This document shows, piece after piece, positions 18,862 through 26,722 of a stretch of DNA of 64,000 bases (position 1 is the stretch's first letter; the number at the start of each line of letters is the position of its first letter). Where the stretch lies: positions 1,860,001-1,924,000 of the forward strand of contig OZ252150.1 in NCBI GenBank assembly GCA_965248775.1, written 5' to 3'. The position numbers and the translations under genes were made by a program. The notes beneath the pieces were generated by a model. The model saw nothing but the letters and a program-made list of their open reading frames with translations. It was not told where the DNA came from and did no database searches. This stretch comes from JBHHUI01 sp965248775. Lineage in GTDB: Bacteria; Chloroflexota; Anaerolineae; Anaerolineales; JBHHUI01.

Positions 18862-19872
18862 GTTGCCGTTCAAATAATCCCATTTCATAACGGGCTGCTT
18901 ACACAGGCCGCCGAGTTACTCGCCCGCAGACATACGAACGATCGCGCAGCCCTGCCAGAATTACCTGCCCGCTTTGAAGACACTCAAGTTGCTCGAAAAG
19001 CAATTGAAGCGACGCTGAACCACGAGAAGGTCAGTGGATTTGCTGCGCTGGTTGACGATCGCTTGGTCGCATACCTGATCGGTAATATAGTGATTGATAG
19101 CCAGTGGGGACGCGCAGCCTGGATTCATTCCCCCGGATGCGCGTATACCGACGATTTCGGACTCGAGTTCATTCGCGATTTATACGCCTGCCTGGGAGAA
19201 AAATGGGTGCAGGCTGGCATTTTCTACCACGCGATCCTGATCCCGATTACAGATGAAACCCTCGTACACGCCTGGTTTTCGCTTAGCTTTGGTATTGAGC
19301 AGATTCATGCATTGCTCAACCTTGAGTCATTCAAGCCGACTGAGCATGAAAGCACGACACCGCTTGAGATTCGTAGAGCGGAAGAAGGCGACCGGCAGCG
19401 TCTCGCTGAAATCTCGGATGTGATCTGGGCAACACGTGTCAAAGCGCCTGTCTGGGGAGCCATGTTGCCTGAGGCTGTTGGCGAGACCCAAGAGGGCTGG
19501 GCAGGTCTCGTCGACGAAGATAATGTAACCGTCTGGTTAGCACTGCGGGAGGAAAAAACTGTCGGAGTGCAGGCCTACTGGCCTGCGGCTGTATCCGACG
19601 AAGACCTGCACATTCCAGACCGATGCCTGCATTTATCCGTTGCCGGAACACGCAAGGCGTATCGTAGTCAAGGTATCAATACGCAATTGACAAACCATGG
19701 GCTGATACAAGCTCGCCAGCAAGGATACCTACATTGTGAGACGGACTGGCGGAGCACAAATCTATTGTCATCCCGTTTCTGGCCACGGCAGGGCTTTCGA
19801 CCGGTTGCCTATCGGCTCGTCCGCAGAATTGATCAACGTATTAGCTGGGCCCAAGGTGCACGATCAGAGTAA
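18862..19872 (+). CDS. Tandem GNAT-like acetyltransferase without a recognisable start codon
   Basis: The frame is open from the TAA at 18829-18831 to 19872 and codes for protein from about IIPFHNGLLTQAAELLARRH onward (18862). The pattern LLARRHTNDRAALPELPARF marks an N-terminal GNAT-like domain. A second domain follows the linker (IRRAEEGDRQRLAEISDVIW ... LHLSVAGTRKAYRSQGI ... GYLHCETDWRSTNLLSSRFW). No ATG, GTG or TTG exists in frame before TTG 19063, which would delete the first 67 residues. An ATG at 18842 lies one base out of phase, so a single-base deletion near 18850-18860 is the simplest explanation. Acyl acceptor unknown. Confidence 0.65.
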   Translation, partial: VAVQIIPFHNGLLTQAAELLARRHTNDRAALPELPARFEDTQVARKAIEATLNHEKVSGFAALVDDRLVAYLIGNIVIDSQWGRAAWIHSPGCAYTDDFGLEFIRDLYACLGEKWVQAGIFYHAILIPITDETLVHAWFSLSFGIEQIHALLNLESFKPTEHESTTPLEIRRAEEGDRQRLAEISDVIWATRVKAPVWGAMLPEAVGETQEGWAGLVDEDNVTVWLALREEKTVGVQAYWPAAVSDEDLHIPDRCLHLSVAGTRKAYRSQGINTQLTNHGLIQARQQGYLHCETDWRSTNLLSSRFWPRQGFRPVAYRLVRRIDQRISWAQGARSE

Positions 19873-19920
19873 TTACCAAGACCGCCATTAATTGATCGGT
19901 CTTACGAAGACTTAGCTATC

Positions 19921-20499
19921 GTGACAGATTATCAGCCAGCTAAGATTGATGCTCAGCTCTGGATGGTCTGGCCTGCGCATCTCATAAACGCCCGACTGGA
20001 ACCGATATTACCAAGCGGATATTCTCTCCGTACATTTATTCGCGGCGACAATTCTGAATTTTATAAATTGATGGATCTCGCCGGTTGGCCTGGCTGGAAC
20101 GGAGACAAGTTACTGCCTTGGCGAGAACGATTGTTGCCTGAAAGCTGGTTTATGGTGATACATTATGAATATCAATCTATTGTTGCAACCGCGATGGGCT
20201 TTCACGACCGATTGGAATTCGGTCAACAAGGTGGCGAAATTGGCTGGGTGGCCTGTCACTCAGAGCATCGCAGGATTGGCTTGGGAACAGCCGTCTCAGC
20301 CGCTGCAACAAGAAGATTGATTCAGGCGGGCTTTGAATTCATCCATCTTTACACAGAAGACTTCCGCTTGACAGCCATCAAAATCTACCTGAATAATGGA
20401 TATATTCCATATCTTTACACCTCAGAAATGGAAGGACGCTGGCGAGAGATTTGTAATCGAATAAACTGGCCGTTCTCTCCCAGGACCTGGAAATCTTGA
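19921..20499 (+). CDS. GNAT-family N-acetyltransferase
   Basis: 192 residues from GTG 19921. After a poorly conserved first third, it has the acetyl-CoA-binding core: GEIGWVACHSEHRRIGLGTA (motif A with R-x-x-G-x-G), followed by VSAAATRRLIQAGFEFIHLY and the C-terminal AIKIYLNNGYIPYLY. It follows the previous acetyltransferase gene on the same strand at 48 bp, and both may come from one operon. Substrate not predictable. Confidence 0.82.
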   Translation: MTDYQPAKIDAQLWMVWPAHLINARLEPILPSGYSLRTFIRGDNSEFYKLMDLAGWPGWNGDKLLPWRERLLPESWFMVIHYEYQSIVATAMGFHDRLEFGQQGGEIGWVACHSEHRRIGLGTAVSAAATRRLIQAGFEFIHLYTEDFRLTAIKIYLNNGYIPYLYTSEMEGRWREICNRINWPFSPRTWKS

Positions 20500-20533
20500 C
20501 ACCACACCCCAAATCGTGTCAGGATTAATTCTT

Positions 20534-20887
20534 TCAACCAACAACTTGGATTAGATCGTCCTGACCAAATCCAAGCTCCGCGGCGAGAAACTCTTTAACG
20601 CCCTCCCCACCCGTAAGCTCGAGCCAAACATGTTCACTCCCTGAATCCACCCGAATCACAAAGTCTAAGAATGCGCAGCAGAGTCGTTCGAGCGCGATGA
20701 AATCCACAAGAACAACGAGCGTCTCTTTGTTCATTGGGAAGCGAACACCATAGCCTCCCGATAGCTCCTCGAATTCTTCAGCGTTTCGGTTTATCTCTTC
20801 CCGAACCATCTGGTAACGGTTTCCCTCTTCTGCTCGAAATGCACCTGCGTCTCGCTGGCATGCAATTATCACTTCATTGGCATTCAT
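20534..20887 (-). CDS. 117-residue conserved hypothetical protein, target of the divergent MerR regulator
   Basis: Contains FIALERLCCAFLDFVIRV with two adjacent cysteines, followed by HVWLELTGGEGVKEFLAAEL. I know this signature from small uncharacterised proteins encoded next to MerR-type regulators; the CC pair suggests thiol or metal chemistry but this is not established. It is transcribed divergently from the MerR gene, and its promoter has a MerR-type spacing (see 20929-20959), so induction by that regulator is likely. ATG 20887 is preceded by a purine-rich stretch (AAGGAAGGAA) at suitable distance. Confidence 0.75.
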   Translation of the reverse strand: MNANEVIIACQRDAGAFRAEEGNRYQMVREEINRNAEEFEELSGGYGVRFPMNKETLVVLVDFIALERLCCAFLDFVIRVDSGSEHVWLELTGGEGVKEFLAAELGFGQDDLIQVVG

Positions 20888-20928
20888 TTTTTCCTTCCTT
20901 TCTCGTTAAATTAGAGTTTATTGGCTTT

Positions 20929-20959
20929 ATCCTACAACTTAAAGTACACTTTAAGTCAA
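20929..20959 (-). promoter_or_regulatory. MerR-type promoter and operator, 19-bp spacer
   Basis: Reading leftward, TTGACT (20959-20954) and TAGGAT (20934-20929) are separated by 19 bp, longer than the standard 17. The spacer covers a perfect dyad, ACTTAAAGT and ACTTTAAGT with a 2-bp centre (20937-20956). MerR-family activators bind such a dyad and untwist the over-long spacer. The site lies between the divergent merR-type gene and the 117-residue gene and would drive the latter. Confidence 0.85.
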
Positions 20960-20991
20960 GCGTAGAATGAAATTCGATTTGGAGAGCAGCC

Positions 20992-21381
20992 ATGCATGAA
21001 ATGACGATTGGAGAGCTTGCAAACGAAGCTGGTACGCAAGCTTCAACCCTAAGATATTACGAAAGCATTGGAATTATGCCCCAGGCAAGACGGGTCAGCG
21101 GACAGAGACGCTATTCCCAAGACGACCTAAAAAATCTGAAGATTATTCACGTGGCCAAGGAAGCAGGATTCACTTTGGCGGAAATTCGCACATTGCTGGG
21201 TGGGTTCTCAGATGAAGTGGCACCGTCCGCCCGCTGGAAAAAACTTGCGCGTGAAAAATTACCTCAAGTGAATGAGTTGATATCGCGTGCGCATGGGATG
21301 AAAAGACTTCTAGAAGAAGGCCTTGAATGCGAGTGTTTGAGTATCGATGCTTGTCTAGTGCTCGCTGCAGAAGAAGATTAA
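20992..21381 (+). CDS. MerR-family transcriptional regulator with a C-terminal cysteine cluster
   Basis: 129 residues. The winged helix-turn-helix reads MTIGELANEAGTQASTLRYY, ESIGIMPQARR, SGQRRYSQDDL, the standard MerR start. The dimerisation helix follows (LPQVNELISRAHGMKRLLEE). It ends GLECECLSIDACLVLAAEED. The spacing C-x-C-x5-C matches three of the four cysteines of the SoxR iron-sulfur site, with glycine where SoxR has its first cysteine, but comparable clusters also occur in metal-sensing and uncharacterised MerR proteins. It probably controls the divergent 117-residue gene via the 20937-20956 dyad, and itself through the same region. Confidence 0.9.
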   Translation: MHEMTIGELANEAGTQASTLRYYESIGIMPQARRVSGQRRYSQDDLKNLKIIHVAKEAGFTLAEIRTLLGGFSDEVAPSARWKKLAREKLPQVNELISRAHGMKRLLEEGLECECLSIDACLVLAAEED

Positions 21382-21492
21382 TTTCATAATTCACGTTTCA
21401 TGAGTTTATAATATCGGCTGCGCCAACTAGCCATCAGGATGATAATTGAAAAGTTGACTCCGCCCAGCCTGAATTTCTCGTAAGGAAAGACA

Positions 21493-21801
21493 ATGAAACC
21501 TGTACTTGTACGATACAAAGTGAAAGCAGACAGAGCGCAGGAAAACGAAGACTACATCAAAAAGGTATTTGCAGAGCTTAAACAAAACAGCCCGGCAGGA
21601 CTACGTTATGCATCCTTTAAACTGGATGATGGCGTTAGTTTTGTCCATATCGCTTCCGTCGAAACCGATGACGGGGTCAATCCATTATCGGAAACCGCGG
21701 CTTTCAAAGCATTCCAGGATGAAATCAAGGACCGCTGCGAAGAGCCGCCGGTTGCTGTAGATTTGAATCCGATTGGCACCTATCGATTCTTCGATAGTTG
21801 A
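21493..21801 (+). CDS. Small dimeric alpha/beta-barrel protein (monooxygenase-like), hypothetical
   Basis: 102 residues from ATG 21493, behind AAGGAAAG. The sequence (MKPVLVRYKVKADRAQENED, VFAELKQNSPAGLRYASFKL, FVHIASVETD) has the strand-helix rhythm of ABM/EthD-type ferredoxin-like dimers that bind or oxidise aromatic compounds, often without cofactor. This fold call is inferred from pattern only. It is on the same strand as, and 111 bp after, the MerR gene. Confidence 0.6.
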   Translation: MKPVLVRYKVKADRAQENEDYIKKVFAELKQNSPAGLRYASFKLDDGVSFVHIASVETDDGVNPLSETAAFKAFQDEIKDRCEEPPVAVDLNPIGTYRFFDS

Positions 21802-21963
21802 CAAGTAAGATCGATCTACTAAGGGTAAGTAACTTATTCAATCCATCAGATTGAAATGAATTACATCATTTTCGTCTTTCGGGAAGTATAAAGCCCAAAG
21901 AGCAATACGAAGGTGATCATGCGATAAGTTGATCGACAATCAATCACGAAAGGACGCACACGA

Positions 21964-22308
21964 ATGAACATCATCATTTCACTTGTTGTTTTCGTTCTTC
22001 AATTCCTGGCAGGGCAACTCCTCGGATTCGGTATTGCATTTGCGGCTGGCGTCGGGAATGGATGGGAATTGGTTGCTATCCCAATAGGAAATACGCTTGG
22101 AGTATGGGGTGTTGGCGCACTGGCCGCCAGAATTCGCAATATCTATAACAAAAGAGAATTTGCCACTCGGTTGATTGGTACCGCTCTCGGAAGCGCTCTT
22201 GGAATCGGTGCCATATTAATCACAACGGCAACAGGATTTGGACAAATACTTTATCCCTTAGGCGCCGCAATTGTTGGATATTATCTATTCCCACTTATCC
22301 GAAAATAG
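21964..22308 (+). CDS. Small polytopic membrane protein, hypothetical
   Basis: 114 residues with three or four hydrophobic segments: IIISLVVFVLQFLAGQLLGF, WELVAIPIGNTLGVWGVGAL, LIGTALGSALGIGAILITTA and LYPLGAAIVGYYLFPLI. A basic stretch (ARIRNIYNKREFATR) lies between the second and third. GAAAGGA precedes ATG 21964. No family recognised; the glycine-rich helices suggest tight packing, perhaps oligomerisation. Confidence 0.6.
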   Translation: MNIIISLVVFVLQFLAGQLLGFGIAFAAGVGNGWELVAIPIGNTLGVWGVGALAARIRNIYNKREFATRLIGTALGSALGIGAILITTATGFGQILYPLGAAIVGYYLFPLIRK

Positions 22309-22759
22309 CGGACATGGATTAAATTAATCCATTTTTATCGTCATTCTGATCAACTGTGCACTAGCAATGCAAAAATTTCACAACGCGATCGTTCGACCCC
22401 CCGCCGCTAATTTTGCAGATGGTCTGACAACAGTCGATCTCGGTAAACCGGTTTACAAGCGCGCATTGGAACAGTTTGAAAAATATTGTCACGCCCTTGA
22501 ATTTTGCGGTCTTTCACTCACCCGATTGCCATTCGAAGTGCACTACCCGGACTCCACCTTTGTCGAAGATACTGCCATCATAACGCCGCGTGGGACGATC
22601 CTGACTCGGCCTGGTGCACCAAGCCGTGCAGGTGAAGTCGAGAGCATGAGAATTGCGCTGGAAGAGATCGTCCCGAATATCGACAGGATCGTGGAATCCG
22701 GTACACTCGACGGTGGAGATATCTGCGAAGCAAATGGTCACTTCTATATTGGGATTTCT

Positions 22760-23578
22760 GGTAGTGGTTACATGTTGACTGATGAGTCTGGAAAAAGTAA
22801 GTTGTTGGCCTGCCAAACAGAGGAGCGCCAAAATGATCCAGAGTGTCATCACGCATGAGTGTTCAAAGTGCAGGAGCCTCAACATTGTCAAGAATGGTAC
22901 AGACTATAAAGGCGGTCAGAAGTTTCATTGTCTCGATTGCGCCGCTTATGGAATGTTGGAACCGCAAAGCCGTTCTTATCCTGAGTTCATCAGAGAATTT
23001 GTCCTACGCACCTATCGAGAGCGAGCCAGTATGCGCGGCATTGAGCGCATCTTTGGCATCGCGCGGCAGACATTAGCACGCTGGATTCTGGAGAAGGCCG
23101 GCGCTATGCCGAACCTGGCTGACACTTTAGAAACCGTAAAAACGGATGATGTGCTGGAATTGGATGAATTATGGTCATTTGTACGCACAAAAAACGATAA
23201 ACGTTGGATATGGGTCGCGCTGTGTCGGCGCACGCGCCAAGTGGTGGCCTATTTTATTGGCGACCGCAGTGAAAAAAGTTGTCGCGCGTTATGGAAATCC
23301 ATCCCAGCATCCTACAAAGCGTGTTGCTCCTTCAGCGACTTCTGGCACGCTTACCAGAAGGTTTTACCAAACGACACTCACCAAAGTGTCGGCAAAGAAA
23401 GCGGCCAGACATCTCACGTGGAACGCTGGAACAACACCTTGCGCCAGAGACTGGCTCGCTTCGTGCGCAAAACTCTTTCTTTCTCCAAGTCCGACGTTTA
23501 CCATGAAGCTGTACTCAAGTTGTATCTCCATTACTACAATACAGCGTGGTCCCCATCAGTTACCATGTAACCACTACC
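22760..23578 (+). mobile_element. IS1-family insertion sequence, 819 bp, 8-bp target duplication
   Basis: Terminal inverted repeats begin GGTAGTGGTTACATG and extend with few mismatches to about 23 bp. GGATTTCT flanks both ends (22752-22759 and 23579-23586). Size and duplication length fit IS1. Excision restores the DDAH frame. The transposase is uninterrupted, so the element may be active. Confidence 0.95.
22833..23570 (+). CDS. IS1-family transposase, single reading frame
   Basis: 245 residues from ATG 22833, behind AGGAG. The N-terminus is an InsA-like zinc-finger and helix-turn-helix region (HECSKCRSLNIVKNG, FHCLDCAAYG, MRGIERIFGIARQTLARWI). The DDE part is like InsB: DDVLELDELWSFVRTKNDKR, then FSDFWHAYQKVLP, SHVERWNNTLRQRLARFVRK and FSKSDVYHEAVLKLYLHYYN. 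Classical IS1 makes these from two frames by programmed frameshifting; here both are fused in one frame, as in a minority of IS1 relatives. No inactivating change is visible. Confidence 0.92.
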   Translation: MIQSVITHECSKCRSLNIVKNGTDYKGGQKFHCLDCAAYGMLEPQSRSYPEFIREFVLRTYRERASMRGIERIFGIARQTLARWILEKAGAMPNLADTLETVKTDDVLELDELWSFVRTKNDKRWIWVALCRRTRQVVAYFIGDRSEKSCRALWKSIPASYKACCSFSDFWHAYQKVLPNDTHQSVGKESGQTSHVERWNNTLRQRLARFVRKTLSFSKSDVYHEAVLKLYLHYYNTAWSPSVTM

Positions 23579-23980
23579 GGATTTCTGAACGCACGAATGA
23601 TGAGGGCGCACGCCAGCTTGCTGCCTGGTTGGGCGGATTAGGCTATACCTCGACCTGTATAGATATCCGGGGTCTTTCAGACATCTTGCATCTCAAAAGC
23701 GACCTCGCGTTTATTGGGGAGAACCGCCTCGTGGTCACCGAAAATATTATCGACCTGGATGAATATCTAGGTTTTGAACTTGTGCAAGTAGATATGGCAG
23801 AAGACTATGCTGCCAACTGTGTTCACATTAACGACTATGTTTTGATTGCCTCCGGATATCCCCAGTTTGAAAGCCAACTTCAGAAACTCGACTATCAAAC
23901 AATCGCACTCGACATGTCTGAGTATGAGAAGATGGACGGCGGGCTGAGCTGTCTTTCCCTGCGTTACTAACTTCACTCGC

Positions 23981-24643
23981 GTGAGTATTTCCACCCCAGG
24001 GATATCGCTTGACTCCCTGATCCCCCCAAATGGCTATATTGGCACGAGCCTGATCTTGAGGAAGGCCGATCGCTTTCTGTTCGGATTGCGATCCCCTCGC
24101 CTAGAAGGAACAAACAAAATTATCGAAGCCACCGGAATCGGCGGTGCGAAAGAAAAAGAAGACACTTCCTACTGGCTGGGAGCTGTTCGTGAGGCTCGCG
24201 AAGAAATCGATTGTGAAGTCCGGCTATTGGAAAGCAAGCGAACCATCGTCGTTCGGGGAGCAGATGACGTTCAGATGGTTAAGTTATCCTCGCCCGAGAA
24301 ACCAGCAGCGCTCGTCTTTCGAAATCATCAAACACCCATCCGCCAACCCTGGAGCCTTGAAAATTCTGGCTCACTTTGCATACTTGTCTTCGTGGCTAAA
24401 ATAATCGGGGTGCCTCGCCCCGCGATGGAGCTGCCGTGACTTATATGGCTAAGGCCCGAGCAAGTGCTCAACTGCACTCAGCGAGATGTTCCGATCAAAG
24501 ATTTACTGGTGGAAGGCGCCGACTTGATAGCGATTGGGTCTAAGAAACCAGCAGAAGAATCATTCGTCCAAATGACTGATTCACCCGAAGCACTTGGGAT
24601 TGCCCTCGGCGCCGAGTTTCCCGAGTTCAATGCGCCAAACTGA
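23981..24643 (+). pseudogene. Nudix-like hydrolase with an in-frame TGA
   Basis: The product starts MSISTPGISLDSLIPPNGYI. It carries a diverged Nudix region: LFGLRSPRLEGTNKIIEATG followed by LGAVREAREEIDCEVRLLES, which resembles the REAxEExG helix. Reading stops at TGA 24437-24439 but continues in the same frame as LIWLRPEQVLNCTQRDVPIK to a TGA at 24641-24643, 220 sense codons overall. The downstream stretch has ordinary coding character, so the internal TGA is taken as a nonsense mutation. Nudix enzymes hydrolyse nucleoside-diphosphate derivatives; no substrate can be named. It follows the DDAH remnant by 11 bp. Confidence 0.7.
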
Positions 24644-24695
24644 AAATATTATATACACTGCCCGAATGAATTTCGCTTGTATGGAGGACATGATC

Positions 24696-25388
24696 ATGAA
24701 AAGATATATTCAACTGGTGGGTCTCACAATCCTCATCGCTCTGATTGCGATCGGTTGTACCTCCGCGCCAGATCCCGATCCAACTGAATTACCCGAACCA
24801 ACATTGCCAGCCGCAACGGATGTACCCGAACCAACGGATCCACCACCAGAACCTACGGAACCGCCGACAGATAACCCAATTTCACCAACGGAACAACCGC
24901 CAACCTCACCGCCTGAGCCCTTCTCTCTAACGAGTGCGGCCTTCGCGCCTGGTGAGTCAATTCCGGTCCGGCACGCCTGTCATGGGGATAGACTTTCCCC
25001 GCTGCTTGGATGGAATGAGCCGCCCGCCGATACGGCAAGTTTGATCATGATCATGGATGATCCAGACGCAATCCCGGTTGTCGGTTTTGTCTATGATCAC
25101 TGGGTAATATTCAATCTGCCGACAGCCGCGCGTGAATTGCCAGAGGGCATTGGGCGAGATGCGGTTCTTCCGGATGAGAGCATGCAAGGCACGAACAGTA
25201 ATGGGAATATCGGGTACGACGGGCCGTGCCCACCGAGCGGGCAGAACCATGGTTATGTATTCACTCTCTATGCAGTGGATACCAGCATTGAATTACCACC
25301 CGGGTCGACAAAGGCGGACGTGCTCACGGCCATCGAAGGGCATATCCTTGCACAGGCTGAGCTAATCGGGTTCTATCAATCACCTTAA
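24696..25388 (+). CDS. Lipoprotein with a PEBP (YbhB/YbcL) domain
   Basis: 230 residues from ATG 24696, with GGAGG eight bases upstream (the nearer ATG at 24690 is too close). The signal peptide ends at a lipobox (IAIGC), then a long Pro/Thr/Glu-rich linker (about 25-70), then the phosphatidylethanolamine-binding-protein fold: IPVRHACHGDRLSPLLGWNE, LIMIMDDPDAIPVVGFVYDH, WVIFNLP and YDGPCPPSGQNHGYVFTLYA. The DPD and GPCPPSG-H motifs line the anion-binding pocket. Bacterial PEBPs have no settled role. The architecture places the domain outside the membrane. Confidence 0.9.
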   Translation: MKRYIQLVGLTILIALIAIGCTSAPDPDPTELPEPTLPAATDVPEPTDPPPEPTEPPTDNPISPTEQPPTSPPEPFSLTSAAFAPGESIPVRHACHGDRLSPLLGWNEPPADTASLIMIMDDPDAIPVVGFVYDHWVIFNLPTAARELPEGIGRDAVLPDESMQGTNSNGNIGYDGPCPPSGQNHGYVFTLYAVDTSIELPPGSTKADVLTAIEGHILAQAELIGFYQSP

Positions 25389-25427
25389 CTTTTCGACGCT
25401 CGCTCAAGCATCCAATGTTTGCTCGTT

Positions 25428-25464
25428 GGCAGACAAGGAGCATCAATACCGACAACTGTCTGCC
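25428..25464. other. Hairpin in the PEBP-alcohol dehydrogenase gap
   Basis: GGCAGACA and TGTCTGCC form an 8-bp perfect stem with a 21-nt loop, 40 bp after the PEBP gene. No T-run follows, so it is not a classical terminator; it may be an mRNA-end structure. The remaining 120 bp before the next gene show only AT-rich sequence. Confidence 0.4.
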
Positions 25465-25583
25465 TGTTACCGATTGCATAATATAGCAATCGTCTCAACT
25501 CAATACACCTTAAAATAAAGTTAACTATCAGAGATAACTTCGTTTACGGTGTACTGAATTCTAAATCTTCGGAGTCACTCATC

Positions 25584-26661
25584 ATGAAAGCAGCTGTCTG
25601 TTATGAGTTCGGCCAACCCTTAGTAATTGAAGATGTCCATCTAGACGCACCCCAGACGGGAGAAGTTCGTGTCAAGATAGAAGCCTGTGCGATTTGCCAT
25701 AGTGATATACACATCGCCGAGGGCGCATGGGGTGGCTCGTTGCCAGCCGTATACGGGCATGAAGCTGCCGGGATTGTCTCGGAAATCGGGCCTAATGTAA
25801 AATATTTACAAGTTGGCGACCATGTCATCGTTTCACTCATACGCTCTTGTGGTCGTTGCTTTTTCTGTTCGCGCGGGCAACAATACTTATGCGAGAGAGA
25901 ATTCGCCCTGGACAGGGAGAGACGTCTAAAGACTGCTACTGGACTGCCCATTGAACAAGGCATCAGAACGGGCGGCTTTGCTGAGCATGTCGTGATCGAT
26001 CAATCACAGGTCGTCACCATTTCAAAGGATCTTTCTTTTGAAGGCGTGTCTTTACTTGCCTGCGGAGTCATCACCGGTCTGGGAGCAGTCGTCAACACAG
26101 CGCAGGTACCCCCCGGCAGTAGTGTTGTCGTAATCGGAACGGGTGGTGTCGGTCTCAACAGTGTGCAGGGTGCTGTCCTCTCCGGTGCCCAACCAGTGAT
26201 CGCAATTGATCTCGTGGATAGAAAACGTGAAGCAGCAAAGACGTTCGGCGCCACACACAATCAATGCGGCAGATGAGAACGTCATAGAAGCCGTACGCTC
26301 GCTCACACTGGGACGCGGTGCAGATTTTGTATTTATCACTGTCGGCAGCGGGGCTGCATTGGAGCAAGGATTGCAATTGGTCCGCCGGGGTGGAACACTT
26401 GCGGTGGTAGGCATGCCTCCAGATGGCGTCAAGCTAAACATCGAAGCCGTCGAGTTTGCCTATAACGGCCAACGAATCGTCGGGAGCAATATGGGCTCCA
26501 CTCGGCTTGATATCGATGTTCCTAAGCTTGTCGAGCTCTACCAGCAAGGTCGGCTAAAATTGGATGAGTTGATCACGGCTCGCTATCCGCTGGAAGAAAT
26601 TAATGTGGCTATAGAAGCGGTTAAGCGTGGAGAGGCCATCCGTAATGTGATTGTTTTCTAA
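25584..26661 (+). pseudogene. Zinc-dependent alcohol dehydrogenase, frameshifted in a CA repeat
   Basis: From ATG 25584, MKAAVCYEFGQPLVIEDVHL is followed by CHSDIH and GHEAAG (catalytic zinc ligands), CGRCFFCSRGQQYLC (structural zinc), and VVVIGTGGVGLNSVQGAVLS (Rossmann). The frame ends early at NQCGR, while the rest of the protein (THTINAADENVIEAVRSLTL, GADFVFITVGSG, VGMPPDGVKL) continues in another phase to 26661. Two bases missing from the CA repeat at about 26257-26264 would give FGATHTINAADEN. Intact length would be about 359 residues, normal for the class-III/NDMA-like medium-chain dehydrogenases. A sequencing slip in the repeat cannot be excluded. Confidence 0.85.
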
Positions 26662-26722
26662 TCATGTCATTTAGACCACTTCTTACTAAGAGGACCAGTT
26701 ACCCTATGGAGGCACTTGACGA

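Larger units (their letters stand above)
22367..23970 (+). pseudogene. Dimethylarginine dimethylaminohydrolase-like gene, split by an IS1-family element
   Basis: The frame MQKFHNAIVRPPAANFADGL, then DSTFVEDTAII, TRPGAPSR, GTLDGGDI is the N-terminal half of a DDAH/arginine-deiminase-fold amidinotransferase. The element at 22760-23578 interrupts it after FYIGIS. Deleting the element and one 8-bp target copy gives FYIGISERTNDEGARQLAAW in frame, 258 codons total, the normal DDAH length. The C-terminal part carries the catalytic histidine (NCVHINDYV) and the nucleophilic cysteine (GGLSCLSLRY). The enzyme converts N-methylated arginine to citrulline and a methylamine. All catalytic residues survive but are now on separate fragments. 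The Nudix-like remnant follows at 11 bp. Confidence 0.92.

Noticed and set aside
24437..24439. TGA or TAG recoding in this genome
   Set aside because: TGA and TAG both end other genes at expected lengths; the two internal stops are isolated point changes.
22367..24439. Operon of DDAH and Nudix-like genes as a functional unit
   Set aside because: Both genes are broken, so only an ancestral operon can be proposed.
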